From Eubacterium sp. (lineage in GTDB: Bacteria; Bacillota; Clostridia; Lachnospirales; Lachnospiraceae): DNA of 64,000 nucleotides. Below are positions 26,583-36,614 of this stretch, in pieces (the first letter of the stretch is position 1; each line of letters opens with the position of its first letter). The stretch lies in NCBI GenBank assembly GCA_017539165.1, contig JAFYHN010000047.1, forward strand, positions 1 through 64,000, in the 5' to 3' direction. The translations under genes and the position numbers were made by a program. A model generated the notes under the pieces. It had not been told where the DNA came from. It worked only from the letters and a program-made list of their open reading frames with translations, and did no database searches.

Positions 26583-27533
26583 TTACTTCCACTCTTCTAC
26601 AGGCACTGAAATGGTTGACATAATCTCTTTGATTATAGATCTCGTCTCCTGGAGACTTGATATTCCTGAACCTGTCACAACCCTATGCGCAAAAACATAA
26701 GGTGCTAAAAATCTTACATCATCCGGAGTTACATAATCGCGACCTGATATAGCCGCAAAACTCTGAGAAAGCCTCATAAGATTGAGAGAAGCTCTCGGAC
26801 TAACACCCGAAAAAAGCTTCGATGAGTTTCGCGTAGCGTCTGCCAGATCTACGATATAATTCATTACTACTTTCTTGACCGTCACATTCTTGACAGCCTG
26901 TGAAGCTTCAACTATATCTTCAGCCGAAACAACAGGAGTCACATTCATCTGCGGCGTATCAACTATAAACCTGTCGAGGATTGCAACCTCGTCCTCCTTT
27001 GTGAGGTCTCCCATAGTAAGCTTGACCATGAATCTGTCAAGCTGAGCTTCCGGCAAAGGAAATGTACCCGTAGTTTCTATCGGGTTCTCAGTAGCTATTA
27101 CTATGAAAGGTGCATTTAGCTTTCTTCCCACACCATCTACGGTAACCTCGCGCTCTTCCATCGCTTCAAGGAGGGCGCTCTGTGTTCTCGGAGTTGCACG
27201 GTTTATCTCATCCGCCAGAAGTATATTCGTAAATACAGGACCTGCTATAAATTCGAATTCCTCTGATTTCTGACTGTAGATATTCAGACCTGTTATGTCC
27301 TGAGGCATAAGGTCCGGCGTAAACTGAACACGCTTAAAATCAACAGCGATACTGTCGGCTATACACTTAGCCATAGTTGTCTTACCTGTACCGGGCATAT
27401 CCTCCAGGAGGACGTGTCCTCCTGAAAGCATCGAAGCGAATATCAGTGAAAACACTTCGTCACTACCCACCATTACAGTACGTATATTTGCCAGCATCCT
27501 GCTGTATAGATCACGTATGTTGTTTATTTCCAT
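26583..27533 (-). CDS. MoxR family AAA+ ATPase
   Basis: 316 residues, normal for MoxR. Walker A is DMPGTGKTTMAK (about 43-54), Walker B LLADEINRATPRTQSALLEAMEE (about 110), sensor 1 ATENPIE, and an arginine-finger-like region LPEAQLDRFMVKL. The C-terminal lid ends with SGVSPRASLNLMRLSQ. It probably acts with the downstream DUF58 protein on an unknown substrate. It is the first gene of a three- or four-gene unit; a candidate promoter TTGGGA-17-TAATTA lies between purL and this gene. Confidence 0.95.
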   Translation of the reverse strand: MEINNIRDLYSRMLANIRTVMVGSDEVFSLIFASMLSGGHVLLEDMPGTGKTTMAKCIADSIAVDFKRVQFTPDLMPQDITGLNIYSQKSEEFEFIAGPVFTNILLADEINRATPRTQSALLEAMEEREVTVDGVGRKLNAPFIVIATENPIETTGTFPLPEAQLDRFMVKLTMGDLTKEDEVAILDRFIVDTPQMNVTPVVSAEDIVEASQAVKNVTVKKVVMNYIVDLADATRNSSKLFSGVSPRASLNLMRLSQSFAAISGRDYVTPDDVRFLAPYVFAHRVVTGSGISSLQETRSIIKEIMSTISVPVEEWK

Positions 27534-27641
27534 ATTTTATTCCCACACCGTATCCTACGGATCATATCCGATGGACCTTTATATAATTATGACTACACTA
27601 ACCTCTTCCCAAAATCAATTTATATCTTGCAATGTAAAATC

Positions 27642-30600
27642 TTACTTGAAGTATTCAACACCTGACTCGAATATCTTCTGATCCTTGTCACCGGCAATGT
27701 TGAGGTATGTATTCTTGTCACGACGCTCTGAGTGACCCATCTTTCCGAGTACTCTTCCGTCAGGACTTGTTATACCTTCGATTGCCATGTATGAACCATT
27801 GATGTTGTAATCTTCATCCATTGAAGGATTTCCATCTGGATCAACATACTGAGTAGCAACCTGTCCATTCTCAAAGAGACGTCTGAGCCATTCATCCTTA
27901 GCAACGAAACGACCTTCACCGTGTGAAATAGGAATTGAATAGACCCCACCCAGAACAGCCTTACGGAGCCATGGGCTCTTATTTGATACAACCTTTGTAT
28001 AAGCCATTCTTGACTGATGACGACCGATTGAGTTACGTGCAAGTGTAGGACTGAGCTCTGTCTGCTCTACTATCTCGCCCATTGGTACAAGACCAAGCTT
28101 GATAAGTGCCTGGAATCCGTTACAGATACCAAGTACAAGTCCGTCACGCTCATTAAGAAGCTTCATCATCTCTTCTTTGATCTTCTCATTTCTGAATGTA
28201 GTAGCTATGAACTTACCTGATCCATCAGGCTCATCACCACCAGAGAATCCACCTGGGAACATAACGATCTGAGACTGGCTGATAGCCTTAGTAAATGCAT
28301 CAACTGAATCTCTGATTCCCTGCTCATCCATATTATTAAGAACGATAACCTCTGCCTCAGCGCCTGCTCTCTCAAATGCTCTCGCACTATCATACTCGCA
28401 GTTTGTTCCTGGGAATACAGGAATAAATACATGAGGTTTAGCAATCTTATTCTTAGCTACCATTATATTCTTAGCCTGATATATTCCACCTTCATATCCT
28501 GTAAGTGATGGATTATATCTGAACTTAAGCTCTGTTTCAGGTGTTCCGGCCTTAACTGCCTTCTTGTAATCTGCAACGTGGCCTTCAAATCTTTCTTCTA
28601 CTCCTGTATCAACAGGGAATACCTTCTTAAGCTTTCCAGTCCAAGCCTCGAGAGCCTCATCCATAGTTACTCTTGTTGAACCATATGCGAATCTTGGCTT
28701 ATCAGAAACCATACCGATAACCTTTGCAGGAATTCCAAGAGTCTTAAGATCCTCAGGACGAACTTCCATGATGATTGAACCATAGTCCTTACGTCCAAGT
28801 TCTTCCTTAGATACTGCCTTGTTATCCAGATCAACACCGAATTTATTACCAAATGCCATCTTGCTGACAGCTTCGATGATACCACCGAATCCTACTGCAA
28901 ATGCACTCTGAATCTTTCCTTCTGTAACTGCCTTTCTTACAAGCGCATACTTATCAAGTACGTCACTGAATACAGGAAGGTCCATATCATCCTTCTGGAT
29001 ATCCATCTTAAGGAGGACATTTCCCGGTTCCTTGATATCAGATGTAACAACGTTAGCAACTGTGTTCATACATACCGCAAATGAACAAAGTGTTGGAGGT
29101 ACATCGATCTCGTTGAATGATCCTGACATACTGTCCTTACCACCGATTGATGGAAGTCCAAGTCCAATCTGTGCTGAGTAAGCACCGAGAAGAGCTGCAA
29201 GAGGCTTACCCCAACGTGTTGGATCCTCTGTCATTCTCTCAAAGTATTCCTGGAATGTAAGTCTGATCTTAGTTACATCACCACCGGCTGCAGCAATCTT
29301 AGCTACAGAATCAAGAACTGAATAAACAGCTCCATGATATGGGCTCCATGACATAAGATATGGATCAAGACCATAACTCATCATGCTGACAGAATTAGTT
29401 CTTCTGGTTCCAAGCATAGGAACTGTAGCTACCATTGTCTGCATAGGTGAAAGCTGATACTTTCCTCCGTAAGGCATTGTTACTGTATTTGCACCGATTG
29501 TTGAGTCGAACATCTCAACAAGTCCACGCTCAGAAGCAACGTTAAGGTCTGAAAGGATATCCAGCCACTTTGTCTTTGTATCTGCTTCTGCGTTGCTGTA
29601 ATCTTCTGTACTATCCTTAGCGTCGATACCTGCAAATGGATTAACCTTCTCACAAGGCATCTGAACTTCAGCTGTTGTCTCCTGATGAGCACCATTTGTG
29701 TTCAGGAAAGCACGGCTGATATTAACTATCTCCTTACCTCTCCACTTCATAACAAGACGAGGAGACTCTGTAACTGTAGCGACCTTAACTGCTTCAAGGT
29801 TTTCCTCTCTTGCATAGTCAAGGATCTTATCAGCATCTTTAGCATCTACAACGAGTGCCATTCTCTCCTGTGACTCGGAGATTGACAGCTCTGTACCGTC
29901 AAGACCGGCATACTTCTTAGGAACAAGGTCAAGGTTGATATCAAGACCATCAGCAAGCTCACCGATAGCAACTGATACACCACCTGCTCCGAAGTCATTA
30001 CATTTCTTTATAAGTGTTGTAACTTCAGGTCTTCTGAAAAGTCTCTGAAGCTTACGCTCTGTAGGAGGATTACCCTTCTGAACCTCTGCTCCACAGCTTT
30101 CAAGTGACTCAGAGTTATGAGCCTTTGATGAACCTGTAGCTCCACCACATCCATCACGTCCTGTACGTCCACCGAGAAGTACGATAACGTCTCCAGGATC
30201 AGATGTCATTCTCTTTACATTATCCTTTGGAGCTGCACCGATAACGGCACCGATCTCCATACGCTTAGCAACATAGTTTGGATGATAAACTTCCTGAACC
30301 AGACCTGTAGCAAGACCTATCTGGTTACCGTATGAAGAATATCCCTTAGCTGCTGTTGTAACAATCTTACGCTGAGGAAGCTTGTTAGCAAGTGTTTCCT
30401 TAAGTGACTTAGTAGGATCTGCCGCTCCTGTTACACGCATAGCCTGGTATACATATGTACGACCTGACAGCGGATCACGGATAGCACCACCAAGACATGT
30501 AGCAGCACCACCAAAAGGCTCAATCTCTGTAGGATGGTTATGTGTCTCATTCTTGAATGAGATAAGCCAATCCTCAGTAACGATCTCTCCATCCTCATTT

Positions 30601-31532
30601 CTGATCTCAAGAGGAACAACGATAGTACAAGCGTTGATCTCATCTGACTCATCGAGGTCTTCAAGCTTTCCATCCTTACGAAGCTTCTTCATTCCCATAA
30701 GGGCGATATCCATAAGACATGTAAACTTATCATCTCTACCCTTGTTTATCTCAGCAGCATCTTCGAGATACTTCTTAAATGTACCCTCGATCGCTGCTTT
30801 ATACTTACCTTCATCGAACTTAACATCTGTAAGCTCTGTTGCAAATGTAGTATGACGGCAGTGATCTGACCAGTATGTATCAAGAACTCTGATCTCCGTC
30901 ATAGATGGATCTCTCTTCTCTTCATTTCCAAAGTAATTTCTGATGTGAAGGAAATCTTTATATGTCATAGCGAGTCCGAGGCTGTCATAAAGTTCCTTGA
31001 ACTTGTCCTCAGGCATGCTGCAGAAACCGTCGAAGATTGAAACATCAGCAGGCTCTGGATAATCCATAACAAGTGTGCTTGGCTTATCTCCTGTACTGAG
31101 TCTTGCTTCAACAGGGTTGATTACGTATGCTTCAATAGTCTTCTTATCTTCTTCTGAAAGGGTTCCCTTAACAGCATAGGTTATACCTGATCTGATTATA
31201 GGTTCAGAAGATGCATCCAGAAGACGAACACACTGCTCAGCAGAATCGGCTCTCTGGTCAAACTGTCCCGGAAGGTACTCCATTGAGAATATGAATTCAT
31301 CATCCGTATGAGGAAACTCCTCTCTGTATACAATGTCTACCGGAGGCTCTGAGAAAACTGTAACTATAGCCTCTTCAAAAACCTCATCTGACAGATTTTC
31401 AACATCATATCTGACAAGTTCTCTCACTGACACATCTTTGAGACTCAGATATGCTCTGAACTCATTTGTCAGCTCATCAGCTCTGACTGCATAGTCAGGT
31501 CTTTTTTCTACGTAGATTCGTCTTACACTCAT
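27642..31532 (-). CDS. purL: Phosphoribosylformylglycinamidine synthase, single-chain
   Basis: 1296 residues. It converts FGAR to FGAM with ATP and glutamine in purine synthesis. The N-terminal domain, two AIRS-like ATP-binding halves and a C-terminal class I glutaminase are all in one chain. Visible motifs are SDHCRHTTF, KNETHNHPTEIEPFGGAATCLGG, GGKDSMSGSF, GFSGGDEPDGSGKF, LGICNGFQALIKLGLVP with the nucleophile Cys, and PISHGEGRF. The frame extends to a GTG at 31565, but the ATG at 31532 has AAGGGAG at good spacing. No purine riboswitch is visible in the short upstream gap. Confidence 0.97.
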   Translation of the reverse strand: MSVRRIYVEKRPDYAVRADELTNEFRAYLSLKDVSVRELVRYDVENLSDEVFEEAIVTVFSEPPVDIVYREEFPHTDDEFIFSMEYLPGQFDQRADSAEQCVRLLDASSEPIIRSGITYAVKGTLSEEDKKTIEAYVINPVEARLSTGDKPSTLVMDYPEPADVSIFDGFCSMPEDKFKELYDSLGLAMTYKDFLHIRNYFGNEEKRDPSMTEIRVLDTYWSDHCRHTTFATELTDVKFDEGKYKAAIEGTFKKYLEDAAEINKGRDDKFTCLMDIALMGMKKLRKDGKLEDLDESDEINACTIVVPLEIRNEDGEIVTEDWLISFKNETHNHPTEIEPFGGAATCLGGAIRDPLSGRTYVYQAMRVTGAADPTKSLKETLANKLPQRKIVTTAAKGYSSYGNQIGLATGLVQEVYHPNYVAKRMEIGAVIGAAPKDNVKRMTSDPGDVIVLLGGRTGRDGCGGATGSSKAHNSESLESCGAEVQKGNPPTERKLQRLFRRPEVTTLIKKCNDFGAGGVSVAIGELADGLDINLDLVPKKYAGLDGTELSISESQERMALVVDAKDADKILDYAREENLEAVKVATVTESPRLVMKWRGKEIVNISRAFLNTNGAHQETTAEVQMPCEKVNPFAGIDAKDSTEDYSNAEADTKTKWLDILSDLNVASERGLVEMFDSTIGANTVTMPYGGKYQLSPMQTMVATVPMLGTRRTNSVSMMSYGLDPYLMSWSPYHGAVYSVLDSVAKIAAAGGDVTKIRLTFQEYFERMTEDPTRWGKPLAALLGAYSAQIGLGLPSIGGKDSMSGSFNEIDVPPTLCSFAVCMNTVANVVTSDIKEPGNVLLKMDIQKDDMDLPVFSDVLDKYALVRKAVTEGKIQSAFAVGFGGIIEAVSKMAFGNKFGVDLDNKAVSKEELGRKDYGSIIMEVRPEDLKTLGIPAKVIGMVSDKPRFAYGSTRVTMDEALEAWTGKLKKVFPVDTGVEERFEGHVADYKKAVKAGTPETELKFRYNPSLTGYEGGIYQAKNIMVAKNKIAKPHVFIPVFPGTNCEYDSARAFERAGAEAEVIVLNNMDEQGIRDSVDAFTKAISQSQIVMFPGGFSGGDEPDGSGKFIATTFRNEKIKEEMMKLLNERDGLVLGICNGFQALIKLGLVPMGEIVEQTELSPTLARNSIGRHQSRMAYTKVVSNKSPWLRKAVLGGVYSIPISHGEGRFVAKDEWLRRLFENGQVATQYVDPDGNPSMDEDYNINGSYMAIEGITSPDGRVLGKMGHSERRDKNTYLNIAGDKDQKIFESGVEYFK

Positions 31533-31599
31533 GATTTTTTCTCCCTTTTTATGACAATTCGCCACTTTAACCGGTTCTTTTTACGGAGCCGATTGCGGC

Positions 31600-32559
31600 T
31601 TATAAATGAACTTTTTTGATCATCCTGGCCAGTATGACATTCTGGTAGATGAGTGGTGCATCCTGCATATAGAATATAATGCCATCCACTGGTGAATGCA
31701 CCTGACTGAGTATATGTCCGTCCATAGGGTCGATGACTTCTGCAAGTACATCTCCTCTTCTTACTTCACGATTGACATTTGTCAGTCTCTTGAAGAAGCC
31801 GGCAGCTTCAGACTTGATAGTTACCATTTCTTCTTCGTCCATCATGGTGGATATATTTCCGCCCATGCTATTATACCTTATTATTCCCATTCTGGACAAG
31901 AACCTTAGAACAGCACTGGCAGCTACCTCGGCATACTCCTCGTTGATACGTTCCGTACCGCCTGAATAGAGTGAAAATGCCTCCGTACCCGATATCTGCC
32001 AGTTATAGTTGAGTGTACCCTTATCAAATGCTCTGGGTTCATTCAGCATAACAAATGGCAGTCCGAAAAGATTTGCCAGATTTGTACTTTCATATCCCGT
32101 CTTCATCATTCTTACATGAGGGATAAATCTTCCTCTCATGTAGTATGAAGGGAACTGTATTCCATACGAATACTGCTTCAGCTCTTCCATCAGAGCATAT
32201 GCAAGCCTGCTTGTTGCAGGGCCGTCAGGATTCCCCGGAAACATTCTGTTTATATCCGATTCATCTGAAAGCCAGTATTTGTGATCTGCATTTATAGAAT
32301 TATAATTTACCGATGGTATGATCGTTATCGACTTACCATGAACTATATCACCATTTTCTTCAAGTTCAGCAAGTCTCGCCGAGAGCTTTGAACATATGTA
32401 AAGCTGCTGATGTTCATTTCCTCTCATGGCTCCAACTATTGCTGCGGAACGTTCAGCCTGAAGAGGTTCCGAGTATGTGCCCGCTCCGTAAGTGAAGCCG
32501 TATATATTATGTTCTCCGCTGAAAGGTGTTTCATAGGAGAATATGATATTCTGTCTCAT
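31600..32559 (-). CDS. M14/AspA-like protein with degenerate zinc site
   Basis: 319 residues of succinylglutamate desuccinylase/aspartoacylase (M14) character: IVGAMRGNEHQQ (about 41-52) replaces the family G-x-H-G-N-E, and the D-L-H segment appears to be replaced by QFP (134-136). The barrel-sandwich C-terminus (HSPVDGIIFYMQDAPLIYQNV) is intact. By my alignment, two of the three zinc ligands are missing, so catalysis is doubtful. It lies 19 bp after a paralogous gene and 67 bp before purL. It may be a regulatory or structural partner of its paralogue. Start ATG with GGGGGTAGAA. Confidence 0.82.
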   Translation of the reverse strand: MRQNIIFSYETPFSGEHNIYGFTYGAGTYSEPLQAERSAAIVGAMRGNEHQQLYICSKLSARLAELEENGDIVHGKSITIIPSVNYNSINADHKYWLSDESDINRMFPGNPDGPATSRLAYALMEELKQYSYGIQFPSYYMRGRFIPHVRMMKTGYESTNLANLFGLPFVMLNEPRAFDKGTLNYNWQISGTEAFSLYSGGTERINEEYAEVAASAVLRFLSRMGIIRYNSMGGNISTMMDEEEMVTIKSEAAGFFKRLTNVNREVRRGDVLAEVIDPMDGHILSQVHSPVDGIIFYMQDAPLIYQNVILARMIKKVHL

Positions 32560-32578
32560 TTCTACCCCCTGTCACGCT

Positions 32579-33541
32579 TTAAACATCCGCATTTGCACCG
32601 ACTATTCTGCAGAGAAGTGAACCAACTTCGATAGCTGGATACTCTCTCATAGCCGAAACTATTCCCTTACGTGGTGCCACGATCACTTCCTGTACTGAAC
32701 CGGTAAGTATATCGACCACCGATCCGATACGCATTCCTGCCTGAACCTTATCGTGTATCTTGACATTTGGAATAAATATTCCACTGGACTCTGAATTAAT
32801 ATAAGACACTTGGTTGTCATATGCAACAAGAGGACGCTTTTTTTTCTCTTTTAATTCGCCCTGCCATATATCCATATACTTCATCAGATTGAATATTCCA
32901 TCCACAAGCTGATTACCATAATTCTGATCTATCCTATATGCACAGCCTGATTCTGTAACACACGACATGACTCCACGTTTATTCAGTTCGTAAACGAGAC
33001 TTCCATCTTTAACCTGAGTAGAAGGATGAATCCATATCATATCAGGTCCAAGCTTAGTTGCATAGGGCATAACCTCATCAACAACATCATCATTAAGTCT
33101 TATCTGAGGAATCTCTGTAAGATACATATTACTTCCATGTACGTCAAAACAGAACTCTGCCTTAGGTCCGTCTTCCTCGGATATAATGTCATCAATGATA
33201 CAGCTTGCGGCATATTCACCCATAGCTCCACTCTTTGCACCCGGAAACAGCTCATTCATATCAAGCTCTACTCCGGGAATCTCTCTGGAATGAGCTTCGA
33301 GTGCCATAGGATTTACCGCAGGATATATATCAACTATTCCTGTAAGACTGTTATAGTCCTCTTTGATTCTTCTTGTAACCTCATAACAGATGAACTGTCC
33401 CTGCAGCTCATCACCATATATTCCAGAAACTATGCATAGGCGTCTTTCTTTACCGGTAAGTCTATCCGGCATAAGACGATTCTTTTTTATCTTGAGAACC
33501 TCATTCACCATGAGATTCACTCTGGCGACTGTTTCAATCAT
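32579..33541 (-). CDS. M14/AspA-like deacylase or carboxypeptidase homologue
   Basis: 320 residues. VSGIYGDELQGQF (38-50) corresponds to the HGxE zinc motif with Tyr42 in place of His, while Asp133-x-His135 (FDVHGSN) keeps the third ligand. DIYPAVNPMAL is the usual Asn/Arg substrate region. The C-terminal half forms a barrel-sandwich (ISGIFIPNV-like) region. AspA/AstE enzymes cleave N-acyl amino acids; the substrate here is unknown and activity is uncertain with one ligand changed. Start ATG with AGGGG. recN lies 26 bp upstream in the same direction. Confidence 0.84.
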   Translation of the reverse strand: MIETVARVNLMVNEVLKIKKNRLMPDRLTGKERRLCIVSGIYGDELQGQFICYEVTRRIKEDYNSLTGIVDIYPAVNPMALEAHSREIPGVELDMNELFPGAKSGAMGEYAASCIIDDIISEEDGPKAEFCFDVHGSNMYLTEIPQIRLNDDVVDEVMPYATKLGPDMIWIHPSTQVKDGSLVYELNKRGVMSCVTESGCAYRIDQNYGNQLVDGIFNLMKYMDIWQGELKEKKKRPLVAYDNQVSYINSESSGIFIPNVKIHDKVQAGMRIGSVVDILTGSVQEVIVAPRKGIVSAMREYPAIEVGSLLCRIVGANADV

Positions 33542-33567
33542 TTTGCAACCCCTATTATTCTCTTCAA

Positions 33568-35226
33568 CTAATTATGAGCAAGCATTTCTTTAGCTGTAGC
33601 GATAACGCTGTCAGTAACCTTGGCACCGCCCAGCAGTCTTGCCAGCTCTTTGATACGTCCATCCATATCCAGACTTCTTATGGATGTGTTAGTCTTCTCC
33701 CCGACTACCTTCTTCTCTATAACATATGCTGAATCTGCAGCAGCTGCAATCTGAGGCAGATGTGTTATAGAAATGATCTGTCTGGATTCTGAAAGCTTAT
33801 GCATCATATTTCCAACTTTCTCAGCCGTAATACCGCTTATTCCCACATCTATCTCATCGAATATAAGTGTCGGTGTATCATCCGACTCTGATAAAACTGA
33901 CTTAATAGCCAGCATAACTCTTGAGAGCTCACCACCTGATGCAGTATCTACAAGAGGTTTCATATCTTCACCGACATTGGTTGATATGATAAACTGTGCA
34001 CTGTCGATTCCATTTGAAGTATAGTCAGAAAGACGTCCGAATTCCATATCGAAACTTACTCTCTCAAAGTTAAGTTCCTTCATGGCATCAGCAATCGTCT
34101 TGCAAAGCGCCTTTGCAGACTTCTTTCTTTCCGCAGTAAGCTTATCACATTCCTTTTCCAGTTCAGCGTGAAGCTTTATCTTTTCATTTTCAAGAGAAGC
34201 AATCGTTTCCTCATATGAAGTAAGCTCCTCTTCTTCGTTCTTCAGTTTTTCCAGAGTACTGTTTATATCCTCTATGGAAGAACCGTATCTCGCCTTCAGC
34301 GTATTGATCAGATTGAGTCTCTCCTCCGTTGAGCGAAGAGTCTCCTCATCATATTCCATATCGGATGCATAGTCCGAAAGCTGCCCGGCAAAATCACTCA
34401 TCAGAGCATCAATGTCCGTAAGCATCTTAACAAGCTCCTCAGCACCTGGATCAAGCTTTGTAAGTCCATTCAGAGTTCTGACTGCTCTGGAAAGCTGGCT
34501 TCCTGCAGATCTGTCACTGTCGTAGCCTACAAGTTCCATCGTCTCACCGGTTATCTCGGCTATCTCCTGAGCATTGCTTGCCTTCTTGTAAATGTCCTCA
34601 AGCTCTGTATCTTCTCCCGAAGTAAGTCTGGCGCTTTCGATATCATTTATCTCATACCTGATATAGTCCAGTTTCTTGGCTCTCTCCGTTTCATCCAGAG
34701 ACATTGTCTCCAACTTGTCAGATACTGACTTAAATTCTTTATATATACCTGAAACCTTGTCTTTTAAGACAGGTATCTTATCTGAATACTTATCCACCAG
34801 CTCAAGATGCTTGGAAGCTTTAAGCAGTGTTCTCTGCTCATGCTGAGCATGAAGGCTGATAAGACATTCTGAAACCTGGCGAAGCTTTGCGATCGTAACG
34901 GTCTTGTCGTTGATACGATTGATGCTTCGACCTCCGGTAAGCCTTCTGGATATCAGAACCTCACCATCTTCTACATCTATCTCTTCTTCTCTGAGAAGAT
35001 CTGCTACTGTTTCATCAACTGAAAACAGCAGCTCAACAAGTCCATCTTTTTCCTCATCTCTCAGAAGACTGGTATCATATCTTCCGCCAAGACCGATTCC
35101 TATGGAACCGATGATGATGGACTTTCCTGCTCCTGTCTCACCTGTAAGGATATTGAGACCGGGTCTGAAATCTATATCAAGCTCATCTATAAGAGCAAGA
35201 TTAACTATATGCAAATTAACTAACAT
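33568..35226 (-). CDS. recN: DNA repair protein RecN
   Basis: 552 residues, an SMC-like ATPase of double-strand-break repair. Walker A is TGETGAGKSI (about 29-38) and the SISLHAQHEQRTLL segment follows the Q-loop region. A long coiled coil spans about 150-375. The ABC signature DTASGGELSRVMLA (near 425) and Walker B TLIFDEIDVGISG complete the C-terminal head. It follows argR by 41 bp in the usual firmicute order nadK-argR-recN. Start ATG with GGAGGG. A single TTATGTAAAC decamer lies on the minus strand in the argR-recN gap (35248-35257). Confidence 0.97.
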   Translation of the reverse strand: MLVNLHIVNLALIDELDIDFRPGLNILTGETGAGKSIIIGSIGIGLGGRYDTSLLRDEEKDGLVELLFSVDETVADLLREEEIDVEDGEVLISRRLTGGRSINRINDKTVTIAKLRQVSECLISLHAQHEQRTLLKASKHLELVDKYSDKIPVLKDKVSGIYKEFKSVSDKLETMSLDETERAKKLDYIRYEINDIESARLTSGEDTELEDIYKKASNAQEIAEITGETMELVGYDSDRSAGSQLSRAVRTLNGLTKLDPGAEELVKMLTDIDALMSDFAGQLSDYASDMEYDEETLRSTEERLNLINTLKARYGSSIEDINSTLEKLKNEEEELTSYEETIASLENEKIKLHAELEKECDKLTAERKKSAKALCKTIADAMKELNFERVSFDMEFGRLSDYTSNGIDSAQFIISTNVGEDMKPLVDTASGGELSRVMLAIKSVLSESDDTPTLIFDEIDVGISGITAEKVGNMMHKLSESRQIISITHLPQIAAAADSAYVIEKKVVGEKTNTSIRSLDMDGRIKELARLLGGAKVTDSVIATAKEMLAHN

Positions 35227-35267
35227 ATCTTTTTCACCCTCCGTGTGGTTTACATAAGATTTATAAG

Positions 35268-35726
35268 TTATAGTTTTCCACGGAGTTCTGACATAACTTT
35301 TTCAACATAGCTTTCATCCTGAACAGCCACAAATATGGTGTCATCACCAGCTATACAGCCAACGACCCCTTGCAGTCTCATACTGTCTATCGCAGCGGCT
35401 ACAGCCATGGCCATTCCCGAATATGTTTTCACTACCACGAGACCACCGGCAGGATGAACCTCTGTGATCCCACTCGCCAGTATCTGAATATATGACTGAC
35501 TTCCTTCCACGTCAAGATGCATTCTCTTCGCTTCCGGTGCAACATATTTCTGGACTCCTGTATCTACGTGTTTTTTTCTGAGTCCCAGTTCTCGAATATC
35601 TCGCGATATGGTAGCCTGCGTGGTTATCACGCCTTCTTCCTGAAGGGCTGCCTGCAGCTCTTCCTGTGTAGAAATATTTCTCTCTGATATAAGCTTAAGT
35701 ATTGTCTTTTGTCTATCAATCTTCAT
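35268..35726 (-). CDS. argR: Arginine repressor ArgR/AhrC
   Basis: 152 residues. The N-terminal winged HTH contains ERNISTQEELQAALQEEG and ATISRDIRELGLRK. The C-terminal oligomerisation/arginine-binding domain has HPAGGLVVVKT and the conserved GCIAGDDTIFVAV (GDDT binds arginine). It controls arginine metabolism; none of its usual target genes are in the window. Start ATG with AAGG. It sits 21 bp after nadK. Confidence 0.97.
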   Translation of the reverse strand: MKIDRQKTILKLISERNISTQEELQAALQEEGVITTQATISRDIRELGLRKKHVDTGVQKYVAPEAKRMHLDVEGSQSYIQILASGITEVHPAGGLVVVKTYSGMAMAVAAAIDSMRLQGVVGCIAGDDTIFVAVQDESYVEKVMSELRGKL

Positions 35727-35747
35727 AATGATACCTTACAATCCGTT

Positions 35748-36605
35748 TTAATTAAGTTTTTTTCTCAGCTTATCATACATACTGATTTCTTCCATCTTTA
35801 TCAGAAGAAGTCTTCTTTCAGATAATCCAACTTCAACCTTATCCCCTACCATAAGGCTGATGTTATCTGCTCCGTCAAATGAAACCAGTGCCGTATTCGG
35901 TCCCTCTTTTCTCTTCTCAAGAAGTTCCAATGTGATCTTATCATTCTTTCCAAATATAACGCTTCGTCTGGAAAGTGAATACGGTGATATCGGAGTCATA
36001 ACGATCATCCTCGCATCCGACATAACTATCGGACCACCTGCTGACAGGTTATATCCTGTTGAACCAGTCGGTGTAGACAGAATGATTCCATCCGCTTCAC
36101 ACGTATCGAAATACTTATCGTTCACAAGTATCCTGACACCTATTAACTTAAGAGCATTTTCTCTTGCGAGAACGATCTCATTTAACGCATGTAATGCTTC
36201 CCCGCCTGTCTCAGCAGACGAACTGATAACCCGTCCGGCCAGCATCATTCTGTATTCCGTCTCATAATCTCCGGCTATCAGTCTTTCAATCATGGTCTCT
36301 ATCTCAGATACGATCACTTCTGTCAGGAATCCCACTGTTCCGAGATTAACTCCCACAACCGGAATCTCTCTTCCACTCAGTACATGAGCCACGCCAAGCA
36401 TGGTCCCATCACCACCCATGACTATTATCACATCCGCATCATCAAAGCTTTCGCTCAGACTCGGATCACCAACGCCGATACACAGCTTGGATTCACCGCC
36501 TTTTTCAGAAATGACTTTCTCGGTGTAATGCGACCACTTAAGATTCACATCCTTTGTTTCATTTGCAATTATCAAAAATCTTTTTAATGAGTCCATCGCA
36601 TCCAA
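35748..36605 (-). CDS. nadK: NAD kinase
   Basis: 285 residues. It phosphorylates NAD to NADP. Motifs are VIVMGGDGTMLGVAH (about 56-70), NLGTVGFLTEV, and the substrate-binding loop STPTGSTGYNLSAGGPI (about 178-194). Two ATGs three codons apart could start it; neither has a clear ribosome binding site, so translation may be coupled to tlyA, whose stop is 9 bp upstream. Confidence 0.96.
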   Translation of the reverse strand: MDAMDSLKRFLIIANETKDVNLKWSHYTEKVISEKGGESKLCIGVGDPSLSESFDDADVIIVMGGDGTMLGVAHVLSGREIPVVGVNLGTVGFLTEVIVSEIETMIERLIAGDYETEYRMMLAGRVISSSAETGGEALHALNEIVLARENALKLIGVRILVNDKYFDTCEADGIILSTPTGSTGYNLSAGGPIVMSDARMIVMTPISPYSLSRRSVIFGKNDKITLELLEKRKEGPNTALVSFDGADNISLMVGDKVEVGLSERRLLLIKMEEISMYDKLRKKLN

Positions 36606-36614
36606 ATATACAGA

